A stretch of 64,000 nt of DNA from Streptomyces griseorubiginosus. GTDB lineage: Bacteria; Actinomycetota; Actinomycetes; Streptomycetales; Streptomycetaceae. Position 1 is the first letter of the stretch; each line of letters begins with the position of its first letter. Below, in pieces: positions 45,044-52,715 of the stretch. Below the pieces are notes generated by a model. It saw only the letters and a program-made list of their open reading frames with translations, was not told the origin of the DNA and searched no databases. The translations under genes and the position numbers were made by a program. The DNA is taken from contig NZ_KQ948734.1 of assembly GCF_001514195.1 (NCBI RefSeq), positions 1,059,076 to 1,123,075 on the forward strand, written 5' to 3'.

Positions 45044-47104
45044 CTACGGGAAGGTGAGCTTCCAGCTGTTGATGTAACCGGTGTCCTGGGCCGCGTTGTC
45101 CTGGACCCGCAACTGCCAGGTCCCGTTGGCGACCTCGGAGGACGCGTTCACCGTGTACGTGGTGTTGAGGTTGTCGGTGCTGCCGCCGGTGCCGTACGCC
45201 TTCAGCGTGTACGCCGTCCCGGACGGGCCGATCAGCTGCACCCGGAGGTCACCGATGTAGGTGTGCACGATGTCGACCGCGACCGCGAGGTTCGACGGCG
45301 CGTTGCCCGTACGCCCTGAGACGGTGATAGGCGAATTGACCGCCGCCCCGTTGTCCGGAATCGATACGTCGGTGGTCGACTCGAAGGAGGTGCCGCCACC
45401 GCCGCCGCCACCGGGACGCGAGCCGACCGCCACGCCCGCCCAGGCGTTCGCGACCGCCGTGTACTCGGCACTGGTGGTGCCGTACAGCTCACCGGCCGCC
45501 GCGAGGGTGCCGGTGCGGGCGCCCGCGTAGTTGGTGGTCGTGGTGAACTTCGTGGTCAGCGCGCGGAACCAGATCTTCTCCGCCTTGTCCCGGCCGATGC
45601 CGGTGACCGGAAGACCGTCCGAGGTCGGGGAGTTGTAGGTGACCCCGTTGATGGTCTTGGAGCCGCTGCCCTCCGACAGGAGGTAGAAGAAGTGGTTCGC
45701 GGGGCCCGACGAGTAGTGGACGTCCACCGACCCGATCCCCGAGTACCAGCTGTCCTTGGATGAGCCGTCCTTGCTCGGCTTGTCCATGTAACGCAGCGGG
45801 GTGCCGTTGCCGTTGATGTCGATCTTCTCGCCGATGAGGTAGTCACCGACGTCGGAGGAGTTGTTGGCGTAGAACTCGACGGCCGTGCCGAAGATGTCGG
45901 AGGTCGCCTCGTTCAACCCGCCGGACTCACCCGAGTAGTTGAGCCCCGCGGTGTTCGACGTGACGCCGTGGGTCATCTCGTGACCGGCCACGTCGATCGC
46001 GGTGAGCGGGTGGGTGTTGCCCGACCCGTCGCCGTACGTCATGCAGAAGCAGCTGTCCGACCAGAACGCGTTGACGTAGTTGTTGCCGTAGTGGACCCGG
46101 GAGTACGCCCCGACCCCGTCACCGCGGATGCCCGAACGCCCCTGCACGTTCTTGTAGTAGTCCCAGGTGAGCGCGGCACCGTAGTGCGCGTCCGCGCCGG
46201 CGGTCTCCGTGTTGGAGGCGCTGCCGTTGCCCCAGATGTCGTCCGGGCCCGAGAAGAGGGTGCCGGTGCCGGAGGTGCCGCGGTTGAGGTTGTACGTCTT
46301 GTGGCCGCCGCGCGCCGAGTCGGTCAGGTTGTACGTCGACCCGGACTGGGTGGTGCCGAGGGTGACCGTGCCGCTGTACATGGTGTTGCCGGTGCCGGTC
46401 TCGATGCCCTGGTACTCGTAGAGCTTCGCGCCGGTCGCCGCGTCGGTGATCACGTGCAGCTCGTTCGGCGTGCCGTCCTCCTGGAGGCCGCCGACGACCG
46501 TCTCGTACGCCAGGGTCGGGGTGCCGTTGCCGGCCCAGATCACCTTGCGCGGGGCACGGTTGGTGTCGGCCTTGTCGGCACCGGCCGCCTTCGCGAGGGT
46601 GAGCGCCTGCTTCTCCGCCTTGGCGGCGGGCAGGGCCGCGGTCGTGGTGGCCGGCCTGATGGCCTTGGCGGTCGCCTTGACGACCCCCTCGGTCGCGCCG
46701 GACTTCGTGGTCTCCACGACGAGGTCGCCGCCGAGGACGGGCAGGCCGTCGTAGGTGCGCTCGTAGCGGGTGTGCAGGGTGCCGTTGCCGTCCTTGACGA
46801 CGTCACGGACGACCAGCTTCTCCTTGGCGCCCAGGCCGAGGTCCTTGGCGGTGTCCGCCTTGGTCGCGTTCGCCTGGCGTATCAGCTCGGCGCGCTGGGC
46901 GGGGGTGAGCTTGAGGGACTCGGAGCCCGGGATCACCTTGCTCGCGGCCGACGGTGCCTTCTCCGGGGCAGCGGTGGCGGCGCCCGACTGGACGGCGGCG
47001 GCGATCAGGGCCGAGACACCGACGAGGGCCACGGCGGCGGCCTTGCGGTGCAGGGTGCGGGGGGCGTGGGGGGCGCGTCTGTGGGAGGAACTGTCTCTCA
47101 ACAC
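45044..47104 (-). CDS. Secreted M4 metalloprotease with C-terminal P (proprotein convertase) domain
   Basis: A 686-residue preproenzyme. N-terminal signal (HRKAAAVALVGVSALIAAAV), PepSY/FTP propeptide (KEKLVVRDVVKDGNGTLHTR), catalytic domain with AGHEMTHGV at about 374, GGLNEATSD and VDVHYSSGPANHFF. A Gly-rich linker SRPGGGGGGGTS joins it to a ~114-residue P-domain (STTDVSIPDNGAAVNSPITV; HTYIGDLRVQLIGPSGT; WQLRVQDNAAQDTGYINSW), as often found in exported actinobacterial peptidases. GTG 47104 has AAGGAG 4 bp upstream. It is an obvious tandem paralogue of the 43095-44759 gene, from which it differs by the added domain. Confidence 0.96.
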   Translation of the reverse strand: MLRDSSSHRRAPHAPRTLHRKAAAVALVGVSALIAAAVQSGAATAAPEKAPSAASKVIPGSESLKLTPAQRAELIRQANATKADTAKDLGLGAKEKLVVRDVVKDGNGTLHTRYERTYDGLPVLGGDLVVETTKSGATEGVVKATAKAIRPATTTAALPAAKAEKQALTLAKAAGADKADTNRAPRKVIWAGNGTPTLAYETVVGGLQEDGTPNELHVITDAATGAKLYEYQGIETGTGNTMYSGTVTLGTTQSGSTYNLTDSARGGHKTYNLNRGTSGTGTLFSGPDDIWGNGSASNTETAGADAHYGAALTWDYYKNVQGRSGIRGDGVGAYSRVHYGNNYVNAFWSDSCFCMTYGDGSGNTHPLTAIDVAGHEMTHGVTSNTAGLNYSGESGGLNEATSDIFGTAVEFYANNSSDVGDYLIGEKIDINGNGTPLRYMDKPSKDGSSKDSWYSGIGSVDVHYSSGPANHFFYLLSEGSGSKTINGVTYNSPTSDGLPVTGIGRDKAEKIWFRALTTKFTTTTNYAGARTGTLAAAGELYGTTSAEYTAVANAWAGVAVGSRPGGGGGGGTSFESTTDVSIPDNGAAVNSPITVSGRTGNAPSNLAVAVDIVHTYIGDLRVQLIGPSGTAYTLKAYGTGGSTDNLNTTYTVNASSEVANGTWQLRVQDNAAQDTGYINSWKLTFP

Positions 47105-47351
47105 TGACTCCTTCTGCGCGGCCGCGGGTCACGCGGCCAGGGGAGACCGGACGGTGGGTCGACCGTCCGGGCACAACATGGAGGTACGCAGAACGGTGGT
47201 GCTGTGGGGTTGCTGTGAAGTTGCCGTGGGAAGAGTGGCAGTGGATTGCGCTGTCTGTCAGGGGCGCGTCAGAAAGTTGGCCGGAAACAGTTCGTTGTCC
47301 GGTTGTTCATGTTCGATATGCGGTCACATGGGCAGGGCCTCGCGGCCGAGG

Positions 47352-49106
47352 TCAGCTGCCGCCCGGCCCTCCGTGCCACGACCCCCACAGCGCCGCGTAC
47401 GCCCCGCCCGCCGCCACCAGCTCCTCGTGCGTGCCCAGTTCGGTCAGCAGGCCGTCCTCCATCACCGCCACCCGGTCCGCGTCGTGCGCGGTGTGCAGCC
47501 GGTGCGCGATGGCGATGACCGTCCGCCCTTCGAGCACGGCCGCCAGCGCCCGCTCGGTGTGCCGCGCGGTCGTGGGATCGAGCAGCGCGGTCGCCTCGTC
47601 GAGGATCAGCGTGTGCGGGTCGGCCAGCACCACCCGGGCCAAAGCCAGTTGCTGCGCCTGTGAACCGTCCGTGGTGTGACCCTCCTGGCCGAGCTGGGTG
47701 TCGAGCCCCTCGGGCAGCTCCCGCACCCACCCGTCCGCCCCTACGGCGGCCAGCGCGTCCCACAACTCCTCGTCCCCGGCGCCGGGTTCGGCGATGAGGA
47801 GGTTGTCGCGGACCGTGCCCAGGAAGACGTGGTGCTCCTGGGTGACCAGCACGACCTGGCGGCGCAGCTGTTCCGGCCCGAGACCGACGACGGGCACGCC
47901 ACCGACGGTCACCGAGCCGGACGTGGGCGCGTCGACGCCCGCGAGCAGCCTGCTGAGCGTGGTCTTCCCGGCACCGGAAGGGCCGACCACCGCGAGCCGC
48001 TCACCGGGGCGCACGGTCAGGTCGACGCCGTGCAGGACCTCGCCGCCGCGGCCGTAGGAGTAGCGCACGTCGGTGACGTCGATGCGGTCGTCGGTGGGGG
48101 CGGGGGAGTCCTGGGCGGAGGTCCGCGGTGCTCCGGCGAGGCCTTCCACGCGGGCGAACGAGGCGCCGCTGGACTGGAGTTGCTCGACCCGCACCAGGAT
48201 CTGGTCGAGCGGACCGACCAGTTGCTGGAGATACAGGGCGGCGGCGACGACCGACCCCAGGCTCATCACGCCCTGCGCGTGCAGCATGCCGCCGACCAGC
48301 AGCACCCCGGCCACGGGCAGGATGTACGCCACCTCGACCACGGGGAAGAACACACTGCGCAGGTAGAGGGTGTACAGACGGGTGCGGCGGGCCGTGTCGA
48401 GCGCCTCCCGGCTCGCCCTGACCCGACGCTCCTCCAGCCGGAACGCCTCGACCGTGCGGGCCCCGGACGCGGTGGCCGCGAGGATCTCGGCGACCTCCGA
48501 GGTGGCTTCGCCCTCGGCCAGATAGCCGTCCCTCGCCCGCCGCAGATACCAGCGCAGCACGAACCAGATGGGCAGCAGACCGAACACACCGACCGCGCCG
48601 AGCAGCGGGTTCAGGAAGAACACCGCGCCGAGCAGGAAGAGGAACTGCACGGCGTTGATGAGCAGTTCGGGGCCCGCGTCGCGGAGAGTCGTCCCCACGG
48701 TCGCCACGTCCGCGGTGCCGCGGGCGGTCAGGTCGCCCGTGCCCGCGCGCTCCACCACGTTGGCCGGCAGGGCGAGGGTGCGGTCCACGAACTCCTCGCG
48801 GACCCGGGCGAGGGTGCGCTCGCCGAAGCGGTGGCCGACATAGCGGGCCCAGCGGGCGAGGAGCAGCTGGATGCTCGCGCACACCACGAGGACGGCCGCG
48901 AGCCGGTCCACCGCGGCGACTCCGTTCCCTGCCCGCACCTCGTCGATGATCCGCCCCAGCAGCCAGGGGCCCGCGAGGCCGGTGAGGGCGGCGGCCGCGT
49001 TCAGGGCGAGGACCGCGGTGAAGGCGCGGGTGTCCTTGCGGATCAGCCGGAGGGAGGCGCGCCGGACGGCGGCCTGGTCGGCGACCGGGAGGTGGGCCCT
49101 GCTCAC
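47352..49106 (-). CDS. ABC exporter half-transporter, degenerate signature motif
   Basis: A 584-residue type IV ABC half-transporter: six-helix domain (about 20-310), then NBD. Walker A is intact (VVGPSGAGKTTLSRLL), Walker B intact (LILDEATALLD) and the H-loop present (IAIAHRLHTA), but the signature reads TTDGSQAQQLALARV instead of LSGGQ. Its partner encoded by the overlapping upstream gene (GTGA overlap at 49103-49106) has the reverse pattern. The pair should form one functional and one degenerate ATP site, as in TM287/288-type heterodimers. Substrate is unknown; the family suggests drugs, peptides or lipids. Last gene of a four-gene minus-strand operon. Confidence 0.92.
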   Translation of the reverse strand: MSRAHLPVADQAAVRRASLRLIRKDTRAFTAVLALNAAAALTGLAGPWLLGRIIDEVRAGNGVAAVDRLAAVLVVCASIQLLLARWARYVGHRFGERTLARVREEFVDRTLALPANVVERAGTGDLTARGTADVATVGTTLRDAGPELLINAVQFLFLLGAVFFLNPLLGAVGVFGLLPIWFVLRWYLRRARDGYLAEGEATSEVAEILAATASGARTVEAFRLEERRVRASREALDTARRTRLYTLYLRSVFFPVVEVAYILPVAGVLLVGGMLHAQGVMSLGSVVAAALYLQQLVGPLDQILVRVEQLQSSGASFARVEGLAGAPRTSAQDSPAPTDDRIDVTDVRYSYGRGGEVLHGVDLTVRPGERLAVVGPSGAGKTTLSRLLAGVDAPTSGSVTVGGVPVVGLGPEQLRRQVVLVTQEHHVFLGTVRDNLLIAEPGAGDEELWDALAAVGADGWVRELPEGLDTQLGQEGHTTDGSQAQQLALARVVLADPHTLILDEATALLDPTTARHTERALAAVLEGRTVIAIAHRLHTAHDADRVAVMEDGLLTELGTHEELVAAGGAYAALWGSWHGGPGGS

Positions 49107-50821
49107 TTCATGACCTCCACGTCTCGTGCGACCAGGGCGCGGTATCCCGGTTCCCGGGTGAGGAGTTGCTGGTGGGTGCCGGACGCCGCGAGCTTGCCGT
49201 CGACCAGGTAGAGGACGGTGTCGGCGTGGTCGAGGACGAGCGGGGAGGTGGTGGTGACGGCTGTGGTACGGCCTTCTCGGGCGCCCTTGAGGCGTTCGGC
49301 GACCAGGGCTTCCGTGTGGGCGTCCAGGGCGGAGGTCGGTTCTACGGCGAGGAGGACTTCCGGGTCGGCGAGGAGGGCTCTGGTGAGTCGGATGCGTTGG
49401 CGTTGGCCGCCGGAGAGGTTGCGGGCCTGGGTGTCCATGGGGGAGTCGAGGCCGTCGGGGAGCCCTTGGACGATGTCGTCTGCCACGGCCGCGTGTATGG
49501 CGGCTGCCAGTGCGTCGTGGCTGGTCGCGCCGTTCCCCGCGCCCCTAAAGGGCGCGATCATCTCACCCAGTGTCCCCGCGAACAGGTCTGCCTCGTGGTC
49601 CGCCAGCAGGATGTGCTCCCTGATCTGGGGGAGGCGGATCTCGTCCATGGGGACTCCGGCCCAGGTCGCCCGCGACGGCGTGTAGCGGGCCAGGCGGTCC
49701 AGGATCGTTGCCGTGTCCGCCGGGTGTGCCGAGGCCAGGGCCGTCAGGCGGCCCGGGAGGAGGGTCACGCCCGACTCCGGGTCGTGCAGTGCCGACGGTT
49801 CCGCCGGGGCGTCCCTCGTGCCCCTGTCCTCCAGTGGCTCCAGGCGCAGGAAGGTGACGACCCGCCGGGCCGCCACCACCCCCCGGCTCAGCTGGTATCC
49901 GCACTCCACCCAGAACGCCACCGGGCCGACCAGCACCGCCACATAGCCGTACACCGCCACCAACTCGCCCACGGTGATGTCCCCCTGGGCGGCCAGGCGG
50001 GCCGCGAGCCAGGTGACGACGGCCAGGAACAGGGTGGGCAGGCCCACGCCGAGGGCCTGGACCCAGCTGGTGACCGCACCGACCCGGTAGCCCTGGGTGC
50101 GCAGGTGCTGGGAGTCACGGTGGAAGGCGTCGGCGACCAGGGACTTGCCGCCGAGGCCGTTGAGGACGCGCAGGCCGCCCGCCAGGTCGGCGATACGGGC
50201 CGTGAGGACGCCCTGACGGTTGCGGTACTCCGTCTCGGCGCCCTGGAGACGCGACAGGAAGGGGCCCACGAGGACGACGATCGCCGGAATGCCGAGGAGG
50301 ACCACGGCCGCGAGGACCAGGGAGACCGAGACCAGCAGCGCGGCGACCGTGAGGTAGGCGACGCACGCTCCGACGCCCGGCCCGACGACGGTCAGGGCCT
50401 GCGCGATCGTCTGCACGTCGCCCACACCGATCGTGACGACCTCCCCGGCCCCGGTCCGGCGCGAGAGCGCGGCCCCGAGACGGACGGCCTGCCCGACGAC
50501 CACCTTGACCGTGCGGAAGTTGGCGTCCATCCGCACCCGGGTCATCGTGCGGTGCCGCATGATGCTCAGCCACGCGTTGAAGGAACCGACCGCGAACAGC
50601 GCGAAGCACCAGCCCGACAGCGCCGGCCAGTCGCCCGGCTCCAGGCCCTCGTCGATCGCCTTCGCCATCAGGTACGGCGTCGCCGCCAGCAGCACCATCC
50701 ACGTACTGCCCAGCAGGGCGCCGGCCACCGACCGCCCCGGCTGACAGCGCACCAGCCACCACAGATACCGCCAGCCGCCCCGGACATCCGGCGTGCCCGG
50801 GTCCTCGTACGCGTCGATCAC
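49103..50821 (-). CDS. ABC exporter half-transporter with lost Walker A
   Basis: A 572-residue half-transporter. The membrane domain is normal (WMVLLAATPYLMAKAIDEGL at the start). In the NBD, the Walker A position reads TALASAHPADTATILDRLAR with no GxxGxGKS/T, Walker B is VLLAVEPTSALD (Asp replaced by Val, Glu kept), while the signature NLSGGQRQRIRLTRALL is canonical. ATP binding at its own site is therefore doubtful; it supplies LSGGQ to the partner's intact Walker A. Between Walker A and signature sits an in-frame repeat-derived insert, APFRGAGNGATSHDAL. It overlaps the next gene by 4 bp and starts 28 bp after the preceding pair. Confidence 0.92.
   Translation of the reverse strand: MIDAYEDPGTPDVRGGWRYLWWLVRCQPGRSVAGALLGSTWMVLLAATPYLMAKAIDEGLEPGDWPALSGWCFALFAVGSFNAWLSIMRHRTMTRVRMDANFRTVKVVVGQAVRLGAALSRRTGAGEVVTIGVGDVQTIAQALTVVGPGVGACVAYLTVAALLVSVSLVLAAVVLLGIPAIVVLVGPFLSRLQGAETEYRNRQGVLTARIADLAGGLRVLNGLGGKSLVADAFHRDSQHLRTQGYRVGAVTSWVQALGVGLPTLFLAVVTWLAARLAAQGDITVGELVAVYGYVAVLVGPVAFWVECGYQLSRGVVAARRVVTFLRLEPLEDRGTRDAPAEPSALHDPESGVTLLPGRLTALASAHPADTATILDRLARYTPSRATWAGVPMDEIRLPQIREHILLADHEADLFAGTLGEMIAPFRGAGNGATSHDALAAAIHAAVADDIVQGLPDGLDSPMDTQARNLSGGQRQRIRLTRALLADPEVLLAVEPTSALDAHTEALVAERLKGAREGRTTAVTTTSPLVLDHADTVLYLVDGKLAASGTHQQLLTREPGYRALVARDVEVMK
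49514..49554 (+). repeat. Streptomyces repeat core inserted inside an ABC gene
   Basis: GGTCGCGCCGTTCCCCGCGC followed by CCCTAAAGGGCGCG: the genome-wide core with one substitution (CCG for CAG), ending in a small dyad (CGCGCCC/GGGCGCG). On the coding minus strand it specifies RGAGNGATS. Confidence 0.85.
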
Positions 50822-50849
50822 TCGTCCCCCCGATCGCCCCTGTGCCGGC

Positions 50850-52715
50850 TCACGCCAGACTGTCCCGCCAGGCCCGGTGCAGATCCGCGAACCGGCCGGT
50901 GCCGGCGACGAGTTCGGCCGGTGTGCCGTCCTCGACGATCCGGCCGTGCTCCATCACCAGGACCCGGTCCGCGATCTCCACGGTCGACAGCCGGTGCGCG
51001 ATCACCACGGCCGTACGGCCCCTCAGGACCGTCGTCATGGCCCGCTGCACCGCCCGCTCGCCCGGGATGTCCAGCGAACTGGTCGCCTCGTCCAGGATCA
51101 GCACCGCCGGGTCCGCCAGCAACGCCCGTGCGAACGCCACGAGTTGGCGCTGCCCGGCCGAGATGCGGCCACCGCGCTTGCGGACGTCCGTGTCGTAGCC
51201 GTCGGGCAGGGCGCTGATGAAGTCGTGGGCGCCGATCGCCTTCGCGGCCCGCTCGATCTCCTCGCGGCTCGCGTCCGGACGGCCGATCGCGATGTTCTCG
51301 GCGACCGTCCCGGAGAACAGGAACGCCTCCTGGGTCACCATGACCACCCCGCGCCGCAGTTCCGGCACGGCCAGCTCGCGCAGGTCCACCCCGTCCAGCA
51401 GGACACGGCCCTCGGAGGGGTCGTAGAAACGGGCGAGGAGTTTGGCGAGCGTCGACTTCCCGGCGCCGGTCGAGCCGACCACCGCGACGGTCTGTCCGGC
51501 GGGGAGCGTGAGGTCGAAGCGGGGCAGCACCTCGCCGCCGGTGCGGTACGCGAAGGAGACCCCCTCGAAGGAGACCTCACGGCCGGGACGGTCCGCGGAC
51601 TCCAGCGCCGGGAGCTGCCGGGGGGCCGACGGCTCCGGCACGGTCGGGGTCTGGGCGAGCAGGCCCGCGATCTTCTCCAGGGAGGCCGCCGCCGACTGGT
51701 AGGAGTTCAGGAACATCCCGAGCCGGTCGATCGGGTCGTACAGCCGCCGCAGGTACAGCACCGCGGCCGCCAGCACACCGAGTTCCAGCGAGCCCTGCGC
51801 CACCCGGTACGCGCCCCACAGCACGATCCCCGCGACGGCCGTGTTGGCGACCACGCGGGAGCCGACGACGTAGCGGGCCATCTCCAGCAGCGCGTCGCCG
51901 TTGACCCGCTCGTGCCGCTTGTTCAGCACGGCGAAGTCGGCGTCGTTGGCGGCCTCGCGGCGGAACGCGCGCACCGGGCGGATGCCGTTCATGGTCTCCA
52001 CGAACTTCACGATCACGGCGGCGATCGCGGTCGACCGCTTCCGGTACACCCGGCCCGCGCGCCGCTGGTAGATCCGCACCAGCCCGTACAGCGGCACGAA
52101 GGAGGCCACCGCGACCGCGCCGAGCCCGAGGTCCAGCCAGAGCAGCAGCGCGGAGATGTACAGGAAGGACAGCACGACGGTGACGAGTTCCTGGAGGCCC
52201 TCGTTCAGCAGCTCGCGCAGCGACTCGACGTCCGTCGTCGAGCGGGAGATGAGCCGGCCCGAGGTGTAGCGCTCGTGGAAGTCGATGCTCAGCGCCTGGG
52301 CGTGCCGGAAGATCCGGCCGCGGAGGTCGAGCAGGACGTCCTGGTTGACGCGGGCGGAGGCCAGGATGAACGCGTACTGGAGAGCGCCGGAGGCCAGCGC
52401 GCACAGCAGATAGCCGACGCCCACCGCGATCAGCGGGCCATGGTCGTGGTCCCGGAACGCGGGTACGGCCCGGTCGATCGCGTAGGCCACGATCAGCGGG
52501 CCCGCCTGCACGGCCGCCTGCTGGAGCAGCAGCAGGAGGGTCGTGACGGTGACGCGGGCTTTCATCGGGGCGAGCAGCGAGCGCAGCAGGAGGGAGGTCG
52601 CGCGCGGGGGAGCGGGCAGCCGGTCCTCGTCGAACGCCGCGTCGGCGCGCTCCTGACCGGGCGGCCGCGGCTCTTCGTCCGTGCTGGTGGGCGCGGACGT
52701 GGTGGGGGCCGTCAT
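50850..52715 (-). CDS. ABC exporter half-transporter, ISAGQ signature
   Basis: A 621-residue half-transporter with an acidic/Pro-rich N-terminal extension (about 1-40), TMD (about 45-335) and NBD. Walker A VVGSTGAGKSTLAKLL, Walker B LILDEATSSLD with catalytic Glu, and VIAHRLST are intact; the signature is RISAGQRQLVAFARALL, a mild departure from LSGGQ. The partner encoded upstream overlaps by ATGA (52712-52715). Together they form a second heterodimeric exporter, in which this subunit supplies the full Walker motifs. GTP/ATP-driven export of an unknown substrate across the cytoplasmic membrane. Confidence 0.93.
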   Translation of the reverse strand: MTAPTTSAPTSTDEEPRPPGQERADAAFDEDRLPAPPRATSLLLRSLLAPMKARVTVTTLLLLLQQAAVQAGPLIVAYAIDRAVPAFRDHDHGPLIAVGVGYLLCALASGALQYAFILASARVNQDVLLDLRGRIFRHAQALSIDFHERYTSGRLISRSTTDVESLRELLNEGLQELVTVVLSFLYISALLLWLDLGLGAVAVASFVPLYGLVRIYQRRAGRVYRKRSTAIAAVIVKFVETMNGIRPVRAFRREAANDADFAVLNKRHERVNGDALLEMARYVVGSRVVANTAVAGIVLWGAYRVAQGSLELGVLAAAVLYLRRLYDPIDRLGMFLNSYQSAAASLEKIAGLLAQTPTVPEPSAPRQLPALESADRPGREVSFEGVSFAYRTGGEVLPRFDLTLPAGQTVAVVGSTGAGKSTLAKLLARFYDPSEGRVLLDGVDLRELAVPELRRGVVMVTQEAFLFSGTVAENIAIGRPDASREEIERAAKAIGAHDFISALPDGYDTDVRKRGGRISAGQRQLVAFARALLADPAVLILDEATSSLDIPGERAVQRAMTTVLRGRTAVVIAHRLSTVEIADRVLVMEHGRIVEDGTPAELVAGTGRFADLHRAWRDSLA

